This document shows, one piece after another, positions 1 through 9,767 of a stretch of 64,000 nucleotides of DNA. Source of the stretch: Tolypothrix brevis GSE-NOS-MK-07-07A (GTDB lineage: Bacteria; Cyanobacteriota; Cyanobacteriia; Cyanobacteriales; Nostocaceae). How positions within the stretch are numbered: position 1 is the first letter of the stretch; each line of letters begins with the position of its first letter. A program made the translations under genes and the position numbers. The DNA lies in contig JAHHIJ010000002.1 in NCBI GenBank assembly GCA_019358985.1, positions 186,001 through 250,000 of the forward strand. Reading direction: 5' to 3'. The notes beneath the pieces are model-generated. The model worked only from the letters and a program-made list of their open reading frames with translations. It did not search any database and was not told the origin of the DNA.

Positions 1-291
1 CAGACCAATGCTCCCCTATCACCTTCAGAGTTTCTACGTTGAAAAATAGAGCTTAATTAACCACATTCCGCACCCTAAACTATTACACAAGGAATTTTGG
101 ACGTTTAAAAATTTGGGAGCAATGCTAGAGCCGGACAATCCCCCTGCCATTTTGTCTAAAATACAGCCCTGAATAGGACATAAAGTCCGAAAAAAAACAG
201 ATTGTGACAGTGGGAGGTGCGGAATATGGATAATTCTCAAAAAAAACATAATTATGAAGCAATTTGCTCCCAAGGTGGCTTGCTTCATTAT
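1..291. other. gene-poor left edge
   Basis: I see no convincing gene here. Two short open frames cross the region, but one runs into the 3' end of the downstream minus-strand gene and neither resembles a known family. The stretch holds the terminator of that minus-strand gene at 255-287. Any gene whose 5' part lies left of the window cannot be judged. Confidence 0.5.
255..287 (-). terminator. Rho-independent terminator of the VVTQP-repeat gene
   Basis: On the minus strand an 8-bp stem (TGAAGCAA with TTGCTTCA) is followed within about seven bases by a run of eight T. It lies just beyond the stop codon of the gene that ends at 292, as expected for an intrinsic terminator. Confidence 0.6.
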
Positions 292-1158
292 TTACAAAAA
301 CTGTACCTCTTCAGTGTGTGGCGCATCATAAGAAACTCTAAATTTATCTGGCGTTTTTACCTCGCTATTTGTTTGTTGAGACATGATTCCCAGACTGCTC
401 TGCATTTCCTGCATCTGCAACATCATTTCTCTAAGTTGTTTTTGCAACATCTCAAAATCTGATGCTGTTGGTGTGCTTTTATCTACAACAACAGGGGTAG
501 GAATTTCTTGGGTGCTGTTTGTGTTTGTTTGAGCGTAACCCAGGAAAGTTTGAGCAGAAGCAAAGCCAGAAGCCGCAGTCACAGTTCTAGCGGTTGGAGT
601 TGTTTGTCTAGTTGCAATTCTTCGCACAGTATTTACCGACTGTTCGTATGACGCTGGAGGTTTAGTTACAACAGGTTTAGTTACAACAGGTTGAGTTACA
701 ACAGGTTGAGTTACAACAGGTTGAGTTACGGTTGCGCTCAAGCTTTTTGAATTTCCTGTTTGCTGAAAAGGCACTTCATCATCCAAAAAACTGGTGAGTC
801 CAGAAACTTGCAATCGAGACTCAGACAATTTAAATTCTTGAAGTTGTGCTTCCTTTACTTCTAAGTGCTTTTCTAAGCCAGACAATTCTTGCTGGAATTC
901 CTCTGACTTTCGAGTATGATACTGCCACCCACAGACTGCGATCACGAAAATACCAGTTCCAACACTCATTGCTGTTGCTAGTACTACGTACGGGGTAGCA
1001 ACATCTCGAAGTTTGCCATCAAAAATAGTTTCTTGTTCAAATTTGACAACTGTTTGCTTGTCGCCTAATGTCGCAAGGGGAAATGACATGGCTGAAAAAA
1101 CAGTGACAGCAGAGACTATCGACGGGAGGAAAAATTTTTGCAGTGCAGATAGAGTCAT
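292..1158 (-). CDS. membrane protein with VVTQP pentapeptide repeats, unknown function
   Basis: I do not recognise a characterised family. The 288-residue protein has an N-terminal hydrophobic segment (residues about 8-30) that could be a signal peptide or anchor. A second membrane segment lies near residues 55-77. A charged, probably coiled-coil stretch (about 80-115) follows, and then five tandem VVTQP/VVTKP pentapeptides near residues 142-166. The C-terminal half is rich in T, Q and S and contains a Met/Gln-rich helix (EMLQKQLREMMLQMQEMQ). The layout suggests a membrane-anchored protein with a flexible proline linker, perhaps an envelope or scaffold protein. It is the only gene in its unit and is followed by its own terminator. 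Function is not inferred. Confidence 0.6.
   Translation of the reverse strand: MTLSALQKFFLPSIVSAVTVFSAMSFPLATLGDKQTVVKFEQETIFDGKLRDVATPYVVLATAMSVGTGIFVIAVCGWQYHTRKSEEFQQELSGLEKHLEVKEAQLQEFKLSESRLQVSGLTSFLDDEVPFQQTGNSKSLSATVTQPVVTQPVVTQPVVTKPVVTKPPASYEQSVNTVRRIATRQTTPTARTVTAASGFASAQTFLGYAQTNTNSTQEIPTPVVVDKSTPTASDFEMLQKQLREMMLQMQEMQSSLGIMSQQTNSEVKTPDKFRVSYDAPHTEEVQFL
661..735 (-). repeat. 15-bp tandem repeat coding VVTQP
   Basis: Five consecutive 15-bp units (plus-strand form TTTAGTTACAACAGG or TTGAGTTACAACAGG, the last unit diverged) encode the pentapeptide repeats of the surrounding gene. The near identity of the units suggests recent slippage, so copy number may vary between strains. Confidence 0.85.
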
Positions 1159-1512
1159 ATTTAAAAGATGGGTCAGTTGTCAAAAAAAAGACAAACGGTA
1201 AAACGTAAGCAGACTAATTGCCCCTGATATAATTTAAATATTTAAGTAGATGCACTTAATTTTACCACCACAAGAAACTTCTATATCAGAAGTGCTAACT
1301 TAATTAGCACTTTTGATTGTTCACTAAAAGGTGTCAAAAATCAAGTCATCACCCTACAAAAATATTATTACTTGCTGTATCTATTTTTTGACTCAAGAAA
1401 GACTACTTAACTATATATAGATGTAATAATATGTATACTTATCTCACTTTATTGCCCTAAACTCTGTGTAAGTCTTGAATTAATCTAAGCTCAACGCTCA
1501 TAAAATAAGTTT
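1159..1512. other. divergent intergenic region with a 9-bp hairpin
   Basis: This 354-bp AT-rich spacer separates a minus-strand gene from the plus-strand GH5 gene, so both promoters should lie here. The notable structure is an inverted repeat at 1290-1312, AAGTGCTAA, five bases, TTAGCACTT. It uses the half-sites of the CIRCE heat-shock operator in inside-out order, so it is not a CIRCE element. I could not assign promoters by eye. Confidence 0.4.
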
Positions 1513-3231
1513 ATGAAAAATATGCGTTATGGCTGTGGGAATTTGCCCCAGGTATATTTTTACAAGCAAAATAAAAAGAGTAAGCGCTACACCCGTTTTC
1601 AGAAACGCGGTAAATTGAGATTTGACAAGCAATTACTTGTATTTTTAATAACTTTAATAATTTTCCTGGGGGGGATTTTGACAAAATTGCCCTTATCTAT
1701 CGCCGAAGGTATTGCGTCCTCGCATCTTTGGGTTGGTATCGCTGCTAAAACAATACAACTACCACTTTCAACTCGTGGTGCCAAAATCGTTGATGCTAAA
1801 GGTAAAAGGGTTTTGCTTAAAGGTGTCAATTGGTTTGGTATAGAAACAAACACACACGCACCTCATGGATTGTGGCGGCGAGATTATAAAGAAATGCTAG
1901 CGCAGATTAAACAGCTCGGTTACAACTTCATTCGCTTGCCTTATTCTGTGCAAGCATTGCGAAGTACTGATGTAAGTGGCATTGATTTTAGCATTGGCAG
2001 CAATAAAGAACTTGAAGCCAAAACGCCTTTGGAGGTAATGGACTTAATTATTCAAGAGAGCGATCGCCAGGGATTATTAATTTTACTTGACAGCCACCGT
2101 CTCAATGATGAACGTATTCCCGAATTGTGGTATGGAGATGGCTTTAGTGAAGCTAATTGGATTAATACCTGGATCAAGTTAGCAATTAGATATAAAAATC
2201 AAGCTAACGTTATCGGTGCAGACCTAAAAAATGAACCTCACGGCAAAGCTAGCTGGGGTACTAACAAAATACTCACTGACTGGCGACTCGCCGCAGAACG
2301 TGTAGGCAATGCTATTCTCAATGTTAACCCCAACTGGCTGATTGTAGTCCAAGGGGTAGAAAATAATGTCCCTGGTCAAAAGCTAAAGAATTATTGGCAC
2401 GGAGGCAACCTAGAAGGTGTCAAAGACTACCCAGTAAGGTTATCTCGTCGCGACAAGCTAGTTTATTCAGCCCACGAGTACGGTCCTGGGGTGTACAACC
2501 AGCCCTATTTTTCTGAAAAGAACTTTCCCAAAAATTTGAGCGATCGCTGGCAAAGAGGATTTTACTATATTTCTAGGCAGAATATTGCCCCAATACTAAT
2601 TGGCGAATTTGGTGGTCGGCTTTCAGATACAAGTTCCCCTGAAGGAATTTGGCAAAGCAAGTTTGTAAAATACATCCGTCAGAAAAAGTTGAGCTTTGCT
2701 TACTGGAGTTGGAATCCAAATAGTGTTGATACCGGCGGTATCCTGAAAGACGATTGGCAAAGTGTTGATATACAAAAACAGCAGTTATTATCCCAATTGC
2801 TTGATGTGGAGACGCGAAATTTCGCGTCTCCACCTCGTCCGATCGCGTCTCCACCTCCGTCTGTAGTGTCTGAGGGAATTAGAGGAGTAAATTCGGGAGC
2901 ATCCCCCTCATCTCCCTTATCTAGGAGCGCTTCCGTCCAATTGAACGTCACTACTGATATTTACTCAAATTGGCAAACAGGATTTTGTGTCAGCTTCAAA
3001 ATTAAGAATTTTGGTAGCAACAAGGTTGATAATTGGCAGTTGAAATTTCAGATGAAACAAGCTGCCATCAATAATTCTTGGAACGCTAATTTTAAAGAAC
3101 GAGATTTCGAGTTTACTGCGACTCCTTTGGATTGGGGACGGGTGATTGAACCTAATCAAGTTAGAGACATCGGCTTTTGTGCTAACAAACTAGGAGACGA
3201 TTATCAACCAACACAAATAAAAGTCATCTGA
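1513..3231 (+). CDS. GH5 endoglucanase (E1-like) with C-terminal CBM2
   Basis: This is a predicted secreted or membrane-anchored endo-beta-1,4-glucanase. A basic N-terminus precedes a hydrophobic signal-anchor near residues 37-56. The GH5 barrel spans about residues 80-430 and reads very much like Acidothermus E1 (the GH5_1 group), with GVNWFG, HGLWRRDY, LGYNFIRLPYS and DWRLAAERVGNA. The acid/base is E241 in LKNEPHG and the nucleophile E365 in IGEFGG. A proline/serine linker (about 430-468) leads to a CBM2-type cellulose-binding domain (about 470-572) with W and paired Cys residues. The linker contains a perfect 28-bp palindrome of the intergenic repeat family. No clear ribosome-binding site precedes ATG 1513, and a second ATG lies three codons inside. 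Actinobacterial-like sequence suggests past transfer. A role in remodelling cellulose of the cell's own sheath is possible but inferred. Confidence 0.85.
   Translation: MKNMRYGCGNLPQVYFYKQNKKSKRYTRFQKRGKLRFDKQLLVFLITLIIFLGGILTKLPLSIAEGIASSHLWVGIAAKTIQLPLSTRGAKIVDAKGKRVLLKGVNWFGIETNTHAPHGLWRRDYKEMLAQIKQLGYNFIRLPYSVQALRSTDVSGIDFSIGSNKELEAKTPLEVMDLIIQESDRQGLLILLDSHRLNDERIPELWYGDGFSEANWINTWIKLAIRYKNQANVIGADLKNEPHGKASWGTNKILTDWRLAAERVGNAILNVNPNWLIVVQGVENNVPGQKLKNYWHGGNLEGVKDYPVRLSRRDKLVYSAHEYGPGVYNQPYFSEKNFPKNLSDRWQRGFYYISRQNIAPILIGEFGGRLSDTSSPEGIWQSKFVKYIRQKKLSFAYWSWNPNSVDTGGILKDDWQSVDIQKQQLLSQLLDVETRNFASPPRPIASPPPSVVSEGIRGVNSGASPSSPLSRSASVQLNVTTDIYSNWQTGFCVSFKIKNFGSNKVDNWQLKFQMKQAAINNSWNANFKERDFEFTATPLDWGRVIEPNQVRDIGFCANKLGDDYQPTQIKVI
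2806..2833 (+). repeat. protein-coding copy of the GTAGAGACG-type palindrome in the GH5 linker
   Basis: A perfect 28-bp palindrome (left half GTGGAGACGCGAAA) lies in frame in the GH5 gene and encodes VETRNFASP at residues 432-440. Almost the same sequence occurs as an intergenic element at 32675-32703. A partial second copy (GATCGCGTCTCCACC) follows directly at about 2840-2854. Confidence 0.85.
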
Positions 3232-3336
3232 AGTATGAAGGATAAAGTATGAAGTATGAAAAAGGAAAAATTCTTTTCTTCTTTTATCCTTCTCCCAAGG
3301 GGAGACGCTACGCGAACATACTTCACACTTTATCCT

Positions 3337-6300
3337 TTAGATTTCCTCGTCGAAATCGTCGTCTTCTTCGTCTTCCTCGTCTTCCTCGAAATCGTCTTCC
3401 TCAACAAGGTCGTTGACTTCATCAGCAATCATCAACTCATCCTCATCATCTAAGATCGACGGTGCTTCTTTACGTCTGGCGCCAAATCCAGAGTCTGCAA
3501 GACCAGGAGAATCCAAATTGTAAGCGCGAGCTGTGCGATCGTCTAACACCATATCCATCGGATCATCGACTTCATCCAAGACACTGCTGCTCTCTACACT
3601 TCCATAGTCTTCAACTATACCCGTCTCTTCATAGGCGTTATACCCAGTACCGGCAGGAATCAATCGTCCGATAATCACGTTTTCTTTCAAACCGCGTAAC
3701 CAGTCAGATTTTCCTTCAATTGCCGCTTCGGTCAACACCCGCGTTGTTTCTTGGAATGATGCAGCGGAGATAAAACTATCGGTATTTAATGATGCTTTGG
3801 TAATCCCCAATAATACTGGGGTATATTGCGCCCTCGCACCACCGGTGATTGACATGGCTTCATTCACCTGCTCAATTTGCCGCAGTTCTACCAACTCTCC
3901 GGGTAACATCGTCGTGTCACCACCATCATCTACCCGCACCTTGGCAGTCATCTGGCGCACAATCACTTCAATGTGCTTGTCGGCAATATCAATACCTTGA
4001 GATTGGTACACCATTTGCACCTCATTCACCAAGAAAGTCTGTACTTTCTGCAAGGCTAGAGATGCACAAGCATATATGCCGTCCTCAGAACCAAGACTAA
4101 AGAATACCTCCAAAATTTCGTGGGGATTGGCAGGACCATCACTCAACGGTTCCCCTGCACTCACCATCGCTCCATCTGTCAGTACCAAATTTTGTCCAGG
4201 TCCCAAGGGATAATCGGTGACAACACCATTTGGTTCAACGACCTTGGCAGCTATAGCTTCATCACCGTCACCATATACAACCGATACTTCCCCGGCTCGC
4301 TTCGCCAAAATACAAGCTTCTTTTGGCTTACGAGCTTCTAGCAGTTCCTCAATTCTCGGCAAACCTTGAATAATGTCTCCCGTCTTGGCGCGTTCAAACA
4401 CCAACAACACCAAATTATCACCCCGTTGCACTAAATCTCCATCCTCTATCTGCAACACTGCTCCTGGTGAGACTCGATAAGGACGACCAATGCGAATGGA
4501 CAGAGTGTATTCTGGGGATTGAGAAAGAAGGTCTTCCCTTGCTCCCCCTTCTTCCCCTGTCGCCTGTAAAGAGTCCCTTGTCCCTTGTCTCTTCTTCACA
4601 TCCAGTACTTGCCCAGACAAAGGAGCAAATACACCTGGGGCAATTTCTGAACCCTCTATCAATAAGTCGCCCTTTTTCAACTTCGGCGCTGTGGGAGTGT
4701 TCACCGTCACCATGTCGGCATCACGCAACACCAAACAGCGCCGCACCGTTTCGCTTCCTTTCTGCACTCCCCGGACAATACCCCCCTCTTTACACTGAAT
4801 TTGGGTACGGGCAACTACGGCACCAGGAGCAATGGTTTGCAGTGCTTCTACTTCTAAACTCGTTGTTGTGCTACCTTGAGTTGCATCGGCGGTAATGTCG
4901 CGACGCACTATCAAAGATTCCAAAATCACTAATTGCAAACGAGAAGTTTCCGAACCTTCACCCTCTCCTTCTTTCATCAGTTCGGCGGAACGCAAACCGT
5001 CCCCGCCGACTGATTCACCATCACTCAACAACTCAATATCTGCTGCTAATGGCGAAGCGTTGTGGTCGGCATCACCCTCAGTCTCGATTTCCAACACAAG
5101 CTGAGTCCGCAGCAACTCTACACCTTCCACCGACTTAACCCGTTCAGAATCTTTATAAGGCAGTCGTTGCACGGCACGCAGCTCAATACTGCGTCCGGTT
5201 TGCTGACTAACTGATGTGGTTGAGGGTACATCTGGAGTATTCGGCACTGCGAATTCATCCACCGGACGACTCAGGAGTGCTGGACCTTCTGGTGACTCTA
5301 TATATTGGATGTAGCGCAATTCGCTCTGCACTTGCCCCAATAACTCTTCACCGGGCTGAACAAAGGTGTTATCTCGCCCGATGACTGCTTCGGGATCGTC
5401 CACCATTAGGAGTTCTCCGGGCTTAATGACGACTTCTCTCAAGATGTCGTTTTTCTGGGTAACTTCAACGACACCGTTGTTTTGACAGAATATATCCTTA
5501 ACAACTTCCGTCCCAGCTTCCACATACTGACCGTCTTCGACCATCAGCAGCGATATGTCTTTGTTTACTTCATGGGTTTCTTCGGGAATCCACAATAATG
5601 TGCCTCCCTGTACCACCTCATAACCTAGTTTCGCCTTGCCTTTTTTCTGCACTTCCACACCGGCGTATTTCAGCAAGCCGCCTGTATTGGTGCGATAGCG
5701 ATCGTCAATTAACTCTGCCACCACTTGACCATTTTGCACTTTTGTGCCTGGAGTTGCCCGCAAGTTAAAGACTTGGTTGTGAGCAGTGGTAATCAGGTAA
5801 TTATTGCGACCTTGGGAACTTTGGACCGTCACGGTTGCCTGGTCTAAAACCACACTAGCGGTGATAATCTCAATTTCCCTAGTACTCTTACCCACTTGTG
5901 CTTCCGGCAAGCGGACTATACCGCCATGTAAAGTAGTTAACTTGGTTTCTGCCAAGACACCGTTCGTCTCAATCGCATCACCATTATTCACTACCAACTC
6001 GGCTCCAGGTGGCAAGTTATATACTTCCCCAGACAAAATCCAAATCAAACCACCACGGGCTGCTGTGGTCGTCGTGTTGCCTTGACGGTCTGTTTTTTGT
6101 TCTGGCACGACTTCCGCAAACTGCACCTCTCCTGCCAAATCTGAGGCGACATCTTTAACGGCTTTCTCAGTATTTGCACGAGTTGTCCTGCCACCTAATG
6201 CCACCTCGGCAAGCAACTGACCTCGCTTTACTTGCTGTCCATCCACTATATATAGTGTGGAACCTTGAGTCACGGCAATTTCAATTAGTGAAGAACCTTT

Positions 6301-7491
6301 TACCTTCTCCCCACCTTCTAAAGTTATCACACCGTTTGCCTCAACAAACAGGGAATCTTCTCCGTGTCGAGTGCGATATGCTCTGGTTTTCAACTTGCGG
6401 GGCAGACGAATGATACCATCTTTTTCGGCACGGACTTGTTTTGCCACTTCCCCGGTGAATACACCACCTGTGTGGAAGGTACGCATGGTTAACTGGGTAC
6501 CCGGTTCACCGATACTTTGAGCGGCAATAATACCCACTGCTTCACCCAAGTCTACCATCTTGGCGTGTGCCAAACTCCAGCCATAACAGTGTTGGCAAAC
6601 CGATCGCGCTGCTTCACAAGTTAAAGGACTCCGCACTACCACCGATTGGACGCCGCTTTTTTGAATTACAGCAGCTAATTCGTTACTAATTGGGGTGTTG
6701 CGTGGGGCAATAACTTTTTTGGTGGTGGGATGAATTACATCTTCCGCCACTACCCGTCCCATCAAGCGGGTGCCGATGGGAATCAAGATTTTGCCACCTT
6801 CTGTCATCGCTCCCAGAGTTAGCCCCCGGGATGTGCCGCAGTCAAATTCGCGGATAATTACATCTTGGGATACATCCACCAAACGACGAGTTAAATATCC
6901 AGAGTCGGCAGTTCTTAATGCGGTATCTACCAACCCTTTACGAGCGCCGTAAGAAGAAATAATATATTCAGTAACAGTCAATCCTTCCCGGAAGTTGGTT
7001 TTGATGGGCAGGTCGATAATTTCCCCTTGGGGATCTGCCATCAACCCGCGCATCCCGACTAATTGGCGCACCTGGGAGATGTTACCCCTAGCACCAGAGA
7101 ATGCCATCATATATACTGAGTTGAGTGGGTTAGTACTCTTAAAGTGCTTCACTACTTCATCTTTGAGCGCTTCCGATGTACTATTCCAAGTATCAATTAC
7201 CTTTTGAAAACGCTCTACTTCCGTGATTTCACCACGCTGATAGCGTTCTTCCGTAGCACGAATTTCGGCTTCTGCGGCATCGAGGAGCGATCGCTTGCTG
7301 GGCGGCACCATCAAATCATCTACACTAATGGAAACCCCAGCTTTGGTAGCATAGCGAAAGCCCAAATCTTTTAACTTATCCGCCATCACCGCCGTTCGCG
7401 CCGTGCCACAATTGGTGAACGCCCAAGAAATTAAATTTCTCAGTTGACCTTTGTCAACGATGCGATTGCGAAAAATCAGTTTTTCAGTCAT
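3337..7491 (-). CDS. rpoC2: DNA-directed RNA polymerase beta' subunit, C-terminal part
   Basis: The 1384-residue protein is the C-terminal half of beta', which cyanobacteria encode separately. The start [18 protein letters not shown] and the region [20 protein letters not shown] with its following trigger-loop and bridge-helix-linked sequence are canonical. A zinc-binding cysteine set is visible in [14 protein letters not shown]. The long middle part is the lineage-specific insertion typical of cyanobacterial RpoC2, built of barrel-sandwich-like repeats. The C-terminus ends in a very acidic tail ([20 protein letters not shown]). A low-complexity patch near residues 965-995 (DNA about 4505-4605) looks like intergenic sequence captured in frame. 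It is the last gene of the rpoB-rpoC1-rpoC2 series, after a 223-bp spacer. Confidence 0.98.
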   Translation of the reverse strand: MTEKLIFRNRIVDKGQLRNLISWAFTNCGTARTAVMADKLKDLGFRYATKAGVSISVDDLMVPPSKRSLLDAAEAEIRATEERYQRGEITEVERFQKVIDTWNSTSEALKDEVVKHFKSTNPLNSVYMMAFSGARGNISQVRQLVGMRGLMADPQGEIIDLPIKTNFREGLTVTEYIISSYGARKGLVDTALRTADSGYLTRRLVDVSQDVIIREFDCGTSRGLTLGAMTEGGKILIPIGTRLMGRVVAEDVIHPTTKKVIAPRNTPISNELAAVIQKSGVQSVVVRSPLTCEAARSVCQHCYGWSLAHAKMVDLGEAVGIIAAQSIGEPGTQLTMRTFHTGGVFTGEVAKQVRAEKDGIIRLPRKLKTRAYRTRHGEDSLFVEANGVITLEGGEKVKGSSLIEIAVTQGSTLYIVDGQQVKRGQLLAEVALGGRTTRANTEKAVKDVASDLAGEVQFAEVVPEQKTDRQGNTTTTAARGGLIWILSGEVYNLPPGAELVVNNGDAIETNGVLAETKLTTLHGGIVRLPEAQVGKSTREIEIITASVVLDQATVTVQSSQGRNNYLITTAHNQVFNLRATPGTKVQNGQVVAELIDDRYRTNTGGLLKYAGVEVQKKGKAKLGYEVVQGGTLLWIPEETHEVNKDISLLMVEDGQYVEAGTEVVKDIFCQNNGVVEVTQKNDILREVVIKPGELLMVDDPEAVIGRDNTFVQPGEELLGQVQSELRYIQYIESPEGPALLSRPVDEFAVPNTPDVPSTTSVSQQTGRSIELRAVQRLPYKDSERVKSVEGVELLRTQLVLEIETEGDADHNASPLAADIELLSDGESVGGDGLRSAELMKEGEGEGSETSRLQLVILESLIVRRDITADATQGSTTTSLEVEALQTIAPGAVVARTQIQCKEGGIVRGVQKGSETVRRCLVLRDADMVTVNTPTAPKLKKGDLLIEGSEIAPGVFAPLSGQVLDVKKRQGTRDSLQATGEEGGAREDLLSQSPEYTLSIRIGRPYRVSPGAVLQIEDGDLVQRGDNLVLLVFERAKTGDIIQGLPRIEELLEARKPKEACILAKRAGEVSVVYGDGDEAIAAKVVEPNGVVTDYPLGPGQNLVLTDGAMVSAGEPLSDGPANPHEILEVFFSLGSEDGIYACASLALQKVQTFLVNEVQMVYQSQGIDIADKHIEVIVRQMTAKVRVDDGGDTTMLPGELVELRQIEQVNEAMSITGGARAQYTPVLLGITKASLNTDSFISAASFQETTRVLTEAAIEGKSDWLRGLKENVIIGRLIPAGTGYNAYEETGIVEDYGSVESSSVLDEVDDPMDMVLDDRTARAYNLDSPGLADSGFGARRKEAPSILDDEDELMIADEVNDLVEEDDFEEDEEDEEDDDFDEEI
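4505..4605 (-). repeat. low-complexity in-frame insert in rpoC2
   Basis: The plus strand reads as runs of CCCTTG, CCCCCTTCTTCCCC and TCCCTTGTCCC. This is unlike the surrounding coding sequence but like intergenic GGGGACAAGGGG tracts at about 44322-44340. It encodes the poorly conserved [22 protein letters not shown] stretch between two conserved RpoC2 blocks. Confidence 0.5.
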
Positions 7492-7714
7492 TAGTATTTG
7501 AGGAGGGGTAAAGGGGAAAGGGGTTCATGGGAAAGGGATTTTTAAGAGGGGGAAAGGGATTTTTAAGAAGGGGAAAGGGGAAAGGGTAAAGGGAAAGGGG
7601 GAAAGGGTAAGAAATATAGAGTTATAGTGAATAAATCCGTATTTTATTTCCGTACCTTTGCCATGAACCCCTTTAACCCTTCCCCCTCTTCAAATCCCCC
7701 TTTCCCCCTCTTGA
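7492..7714. repeat. rpoC1-rpoC2 spacer with GGGAAAGG repeats
   Basis: The spacer holds many imperfect repeats of GGGGAAAGG and GGGATTTTTAAGA, then GGGTAAGAAATATAGAGTTAT and AATAAATCCGT. The last two also occur, nearly identical, in the rpoB-rpoC1 spacer. This means the two spacers share a duplicated or exchanged element. Confidence 0.75.
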
Positions 7715-9592
7715 CTAGGTTGCCAGCGCTTCTTGGATTGCCTTGTTATAAATAACGCGACCGGGAGTTGTACGTATATATTGAGAGATCAAATTTCCTT
7801 CCTTGTCTTGTCTGACACGACGGAATTTATACAGCAATGTCCGACTGCCATCGGTGTTTTCTTCTACCTTTACGGGTTCGGTATCCGGCACATCGGTTTC
7901 TACTTCACCATCAAATCGCACAAATACATAGGCGTGCAAATCAATTTGTTTCTGCTCATAAGCCATAATCGCATCATCCAAGGAAGCGAAGTATTTTCCT
8001 GCACCCCTTATGGCATCGGGATTTTCCGCTGTCAAATAATACGCCCCCAATACCATATCTTGGCTGGGTGTAATAATTGGCTTACCAGTCGCCGGCGACA
8101 ATATATTGTTAGAGGCAAGCATCAACAATCGCGCTTCTGCTTGGGATTCCAACGACAGCGGCACATGCACTGCCATTTGGTCGCCGTCAAAGTCGGCGTT
8201 AAATGCCGGACACACCAATGGATGCAACTGAATTGCTCTACCATCTACCAAAATCGGCTCAAATGCCTGAATGCCGAGCCTGTGCAGTGTCGGTGCCCGA
8301 TTTAACATCACCGGATGCCCTTCAATCACTTCTTCCAACACATCCCACACACTGGGGTCGTTGCGAGAAATCAGCTTTTTCGCGGCTTTGATGTTATTCA
8401 CCATGCCACTGCGAATCAAGCGATTAATCACAAAGGGCTGAAATAGCTCAATTGCCATTTCTCTGGGCAACCCACATTGATGGATTTGCAACTTTGGTCC
8501 AACGACAATGACAGAACGACCGGAATAATCAACCCGCTTACCCAACAAATTCTGCCGAAACCGTCCCTGCTTACCTTCAATAATGTCCGAGAGCGACTTC
8601 AGCGGTCGGTTATTTGCCCCCACCACTGTCCGTCCCCGACGCCCATTATCAATCAAAGCATCCACCGCTTCTTGCAGCATCCGCTTCTCGTTGCGAACAA
8701 TAATCTCCGGTGCCAAAATCTCTTGCAGCCTACCCAAACGATTATTCCGATTAATCACCCGGCGATACAAATCATTTAAATCGCTCGTGGCAAAGCGTCC
8801 CCCATCCAACTGCACCATTGGGCGCAAATCTGGCGGAATCACCGGAATTACTGCCATTACCATCCACTGCGGCAACGAACCAGTGGCGATGAAATTGTCA
8901 ATCACCCGCAACCGCTTAATCAACTTCGCCCGTTTTTGTCCCTTAGCGTTACCAATCTCCTCACGCAAATTTTCCGCTTCTTGCTCCAAGTTGATATCAG
9001 CAAGCAATCGCAACAGCGCTTCTGCCCCAATTCCTACCTCCACACCTTGAAGTTGGGAATCCTCCGCATAAATCTGGTCTTCAACTTCCAGCCACTGGTC
9101 TTCACTCAGCAACTGCTTATAAGTCAAAGTTTCGGCATTCCCTTTGCTCAAAACAACATAAGAGTTGAAATAAACAATCTGCTCCACATCCCGCAAAGGC
9201 ATATCCAGCAAAATAGAAATGTAACTGGGGATACCCTTGAGATACCAAACGTGCGCTACAGGTGCCGCCAGCTTGATGAAACCCATGCGGTGACGCCGCA
9301 CTCGCGATTCCGTCACCTCCACCCCGCAGCGTTCGCAAACAATACCGCGATGGCGCACCCTCTTATATTTACCGCAATGGCATTCCCAATCCTTCGCCGG
9401 TCCAAAGATGCGCTCACAAAAAAGCCCATCCATCTCCGGCTTCAAAGTCCGATAATTAATCGTCTCCGGCTTCGTCACTTCACCCACCACCTGACCATTG
9501 GGCAAAGTCCGCTCACCCCAAGTCCGAATCCGTTCCGGCGAAGCCAAGCCGATTTTTACATAGTCAAACTGATTAGTTTGTGCGTTTCTCAT
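7715..9592 (-). CDS. rpoC1: DNA-directed RNA polymerase gamma subunit (N-terminal part of beta')
   Basis: The 625-residue gamma subunit has the usual cyanobacterial length. The zinc ribbon is [20 protein letters not shown]. The catalytic Mg-binding aspartates are in [16 protein letters not shown], and the lid, rudder and switch regions are recognisable ([32 protein letters not shown]). It starts at ATG 9592 with the typical [20 protein letters not shown]. It lies between rpoB and rpoC2 on the same strand and should be co-transcribed with them, although both spacers carry repeat-like DNA that could modulate read-through. Confidence 0.98.
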   Translation of the reverse strand: MRNAQTNQFDYVKIGLASPERIRTWGERTLPNGQVVGEVTKPETINYRTLKPEMDGLFCERIFGPAKDWECHCGKYKRVRHRGIVCERCGVEVTESRVRRHRMGFIKLAAPVAHVWYLKGIPSYISILLDMPLRDVEQIVYFNSYVVLSKGNAETLTYKQLLSEDQWLEVEDQIYAEDSQLQGVEVGIGAEALLRLLADINLEQEAENLREEIGNAKGQKRAKLIKRLRVIDNFIATGSLPQWMVMAVIPVIPPDLRPMVQLDGGRFATSDLNDLYRRVINRNNRLGRLQEILAPEIIVRNEKRMLQEAVDALIDNGRRGRTVVGANNRPLKSLSDIIEGKQGRFRQNLLGKRVDYSGRSVIVVGPKLQIHQCGLPREMAIELFQPFVINRLIRSGMVNNIKAAKKLISRNDPSVWDVLEEVIEGHPVMLNRAPTLHRLGIQAFEPILVDGRAIQLHPLVCPAFNADFDGDQMAVHVPLSLESQAEARLLMLASNNILSPATGKPIITPSQDMVLGAYYLTAENPDAIRGAGKYFASLDDAIMAYEQKQIDLHAYVFVRFDGEVETDVPDTEPVKVEENTDGSRTLLYKFRRVRQDKEGNLISQYIRTTPGRVIYNKAIQEALAT

Positions 9593-9767
9593 ATATTTTT
9601 TGCTATTGGGGGAAAGGGGATTTTGCTATTGGGGGAAAGGGCAAGGGTAAGAAATATAGAGTTATTTGAATAAATCCGTTCTTACAAAGGTTGACGGGAC
9701 CCAAACCGAAGAAAGAGCCAACTTTGCGCTATTTTATTTCCATACCTTTACCCTTTACCCCTCTTTC
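9593..9767. repeat. rpoB-rpoC1 spacer sharing sequence with the rpoC1-rpoC2 spacer
   Basis: The spacer carries a GGGGGAAAGG duplication and the block GGGTAAGAAATATAGAGTTAT (from about 9645) with AATAAATCCGT, followed later by ATTTTATTTCC. These match 7605-7655 in the next spacer, but here about 50 bp are inserted in the middle. There is no open frame. Confidence 0.75.

Noticed and set aside
1290-1312. CIRCE heat-shock operator
   Set aside because: The half-sites are in the opposite order (GTGCTAA first) with a 5-base spacer; CIRCE is TTAGCACTC-N9-GAGTGCTAA.
3256-3453. Open frame after the GH5 gene
   Set aside because: It lies in spacer filler and the antisense of the rpoC2 acidic tail; the poly-F/V/L product is the mirror of GAA/GAC codons.
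7733-9673. Long plus-strand frames opposite rpoC1
   Set aside because: They are antisense shadows of a certain gene, rich in H, Q, R and P, with no family resemblance or ribosome-binding site.
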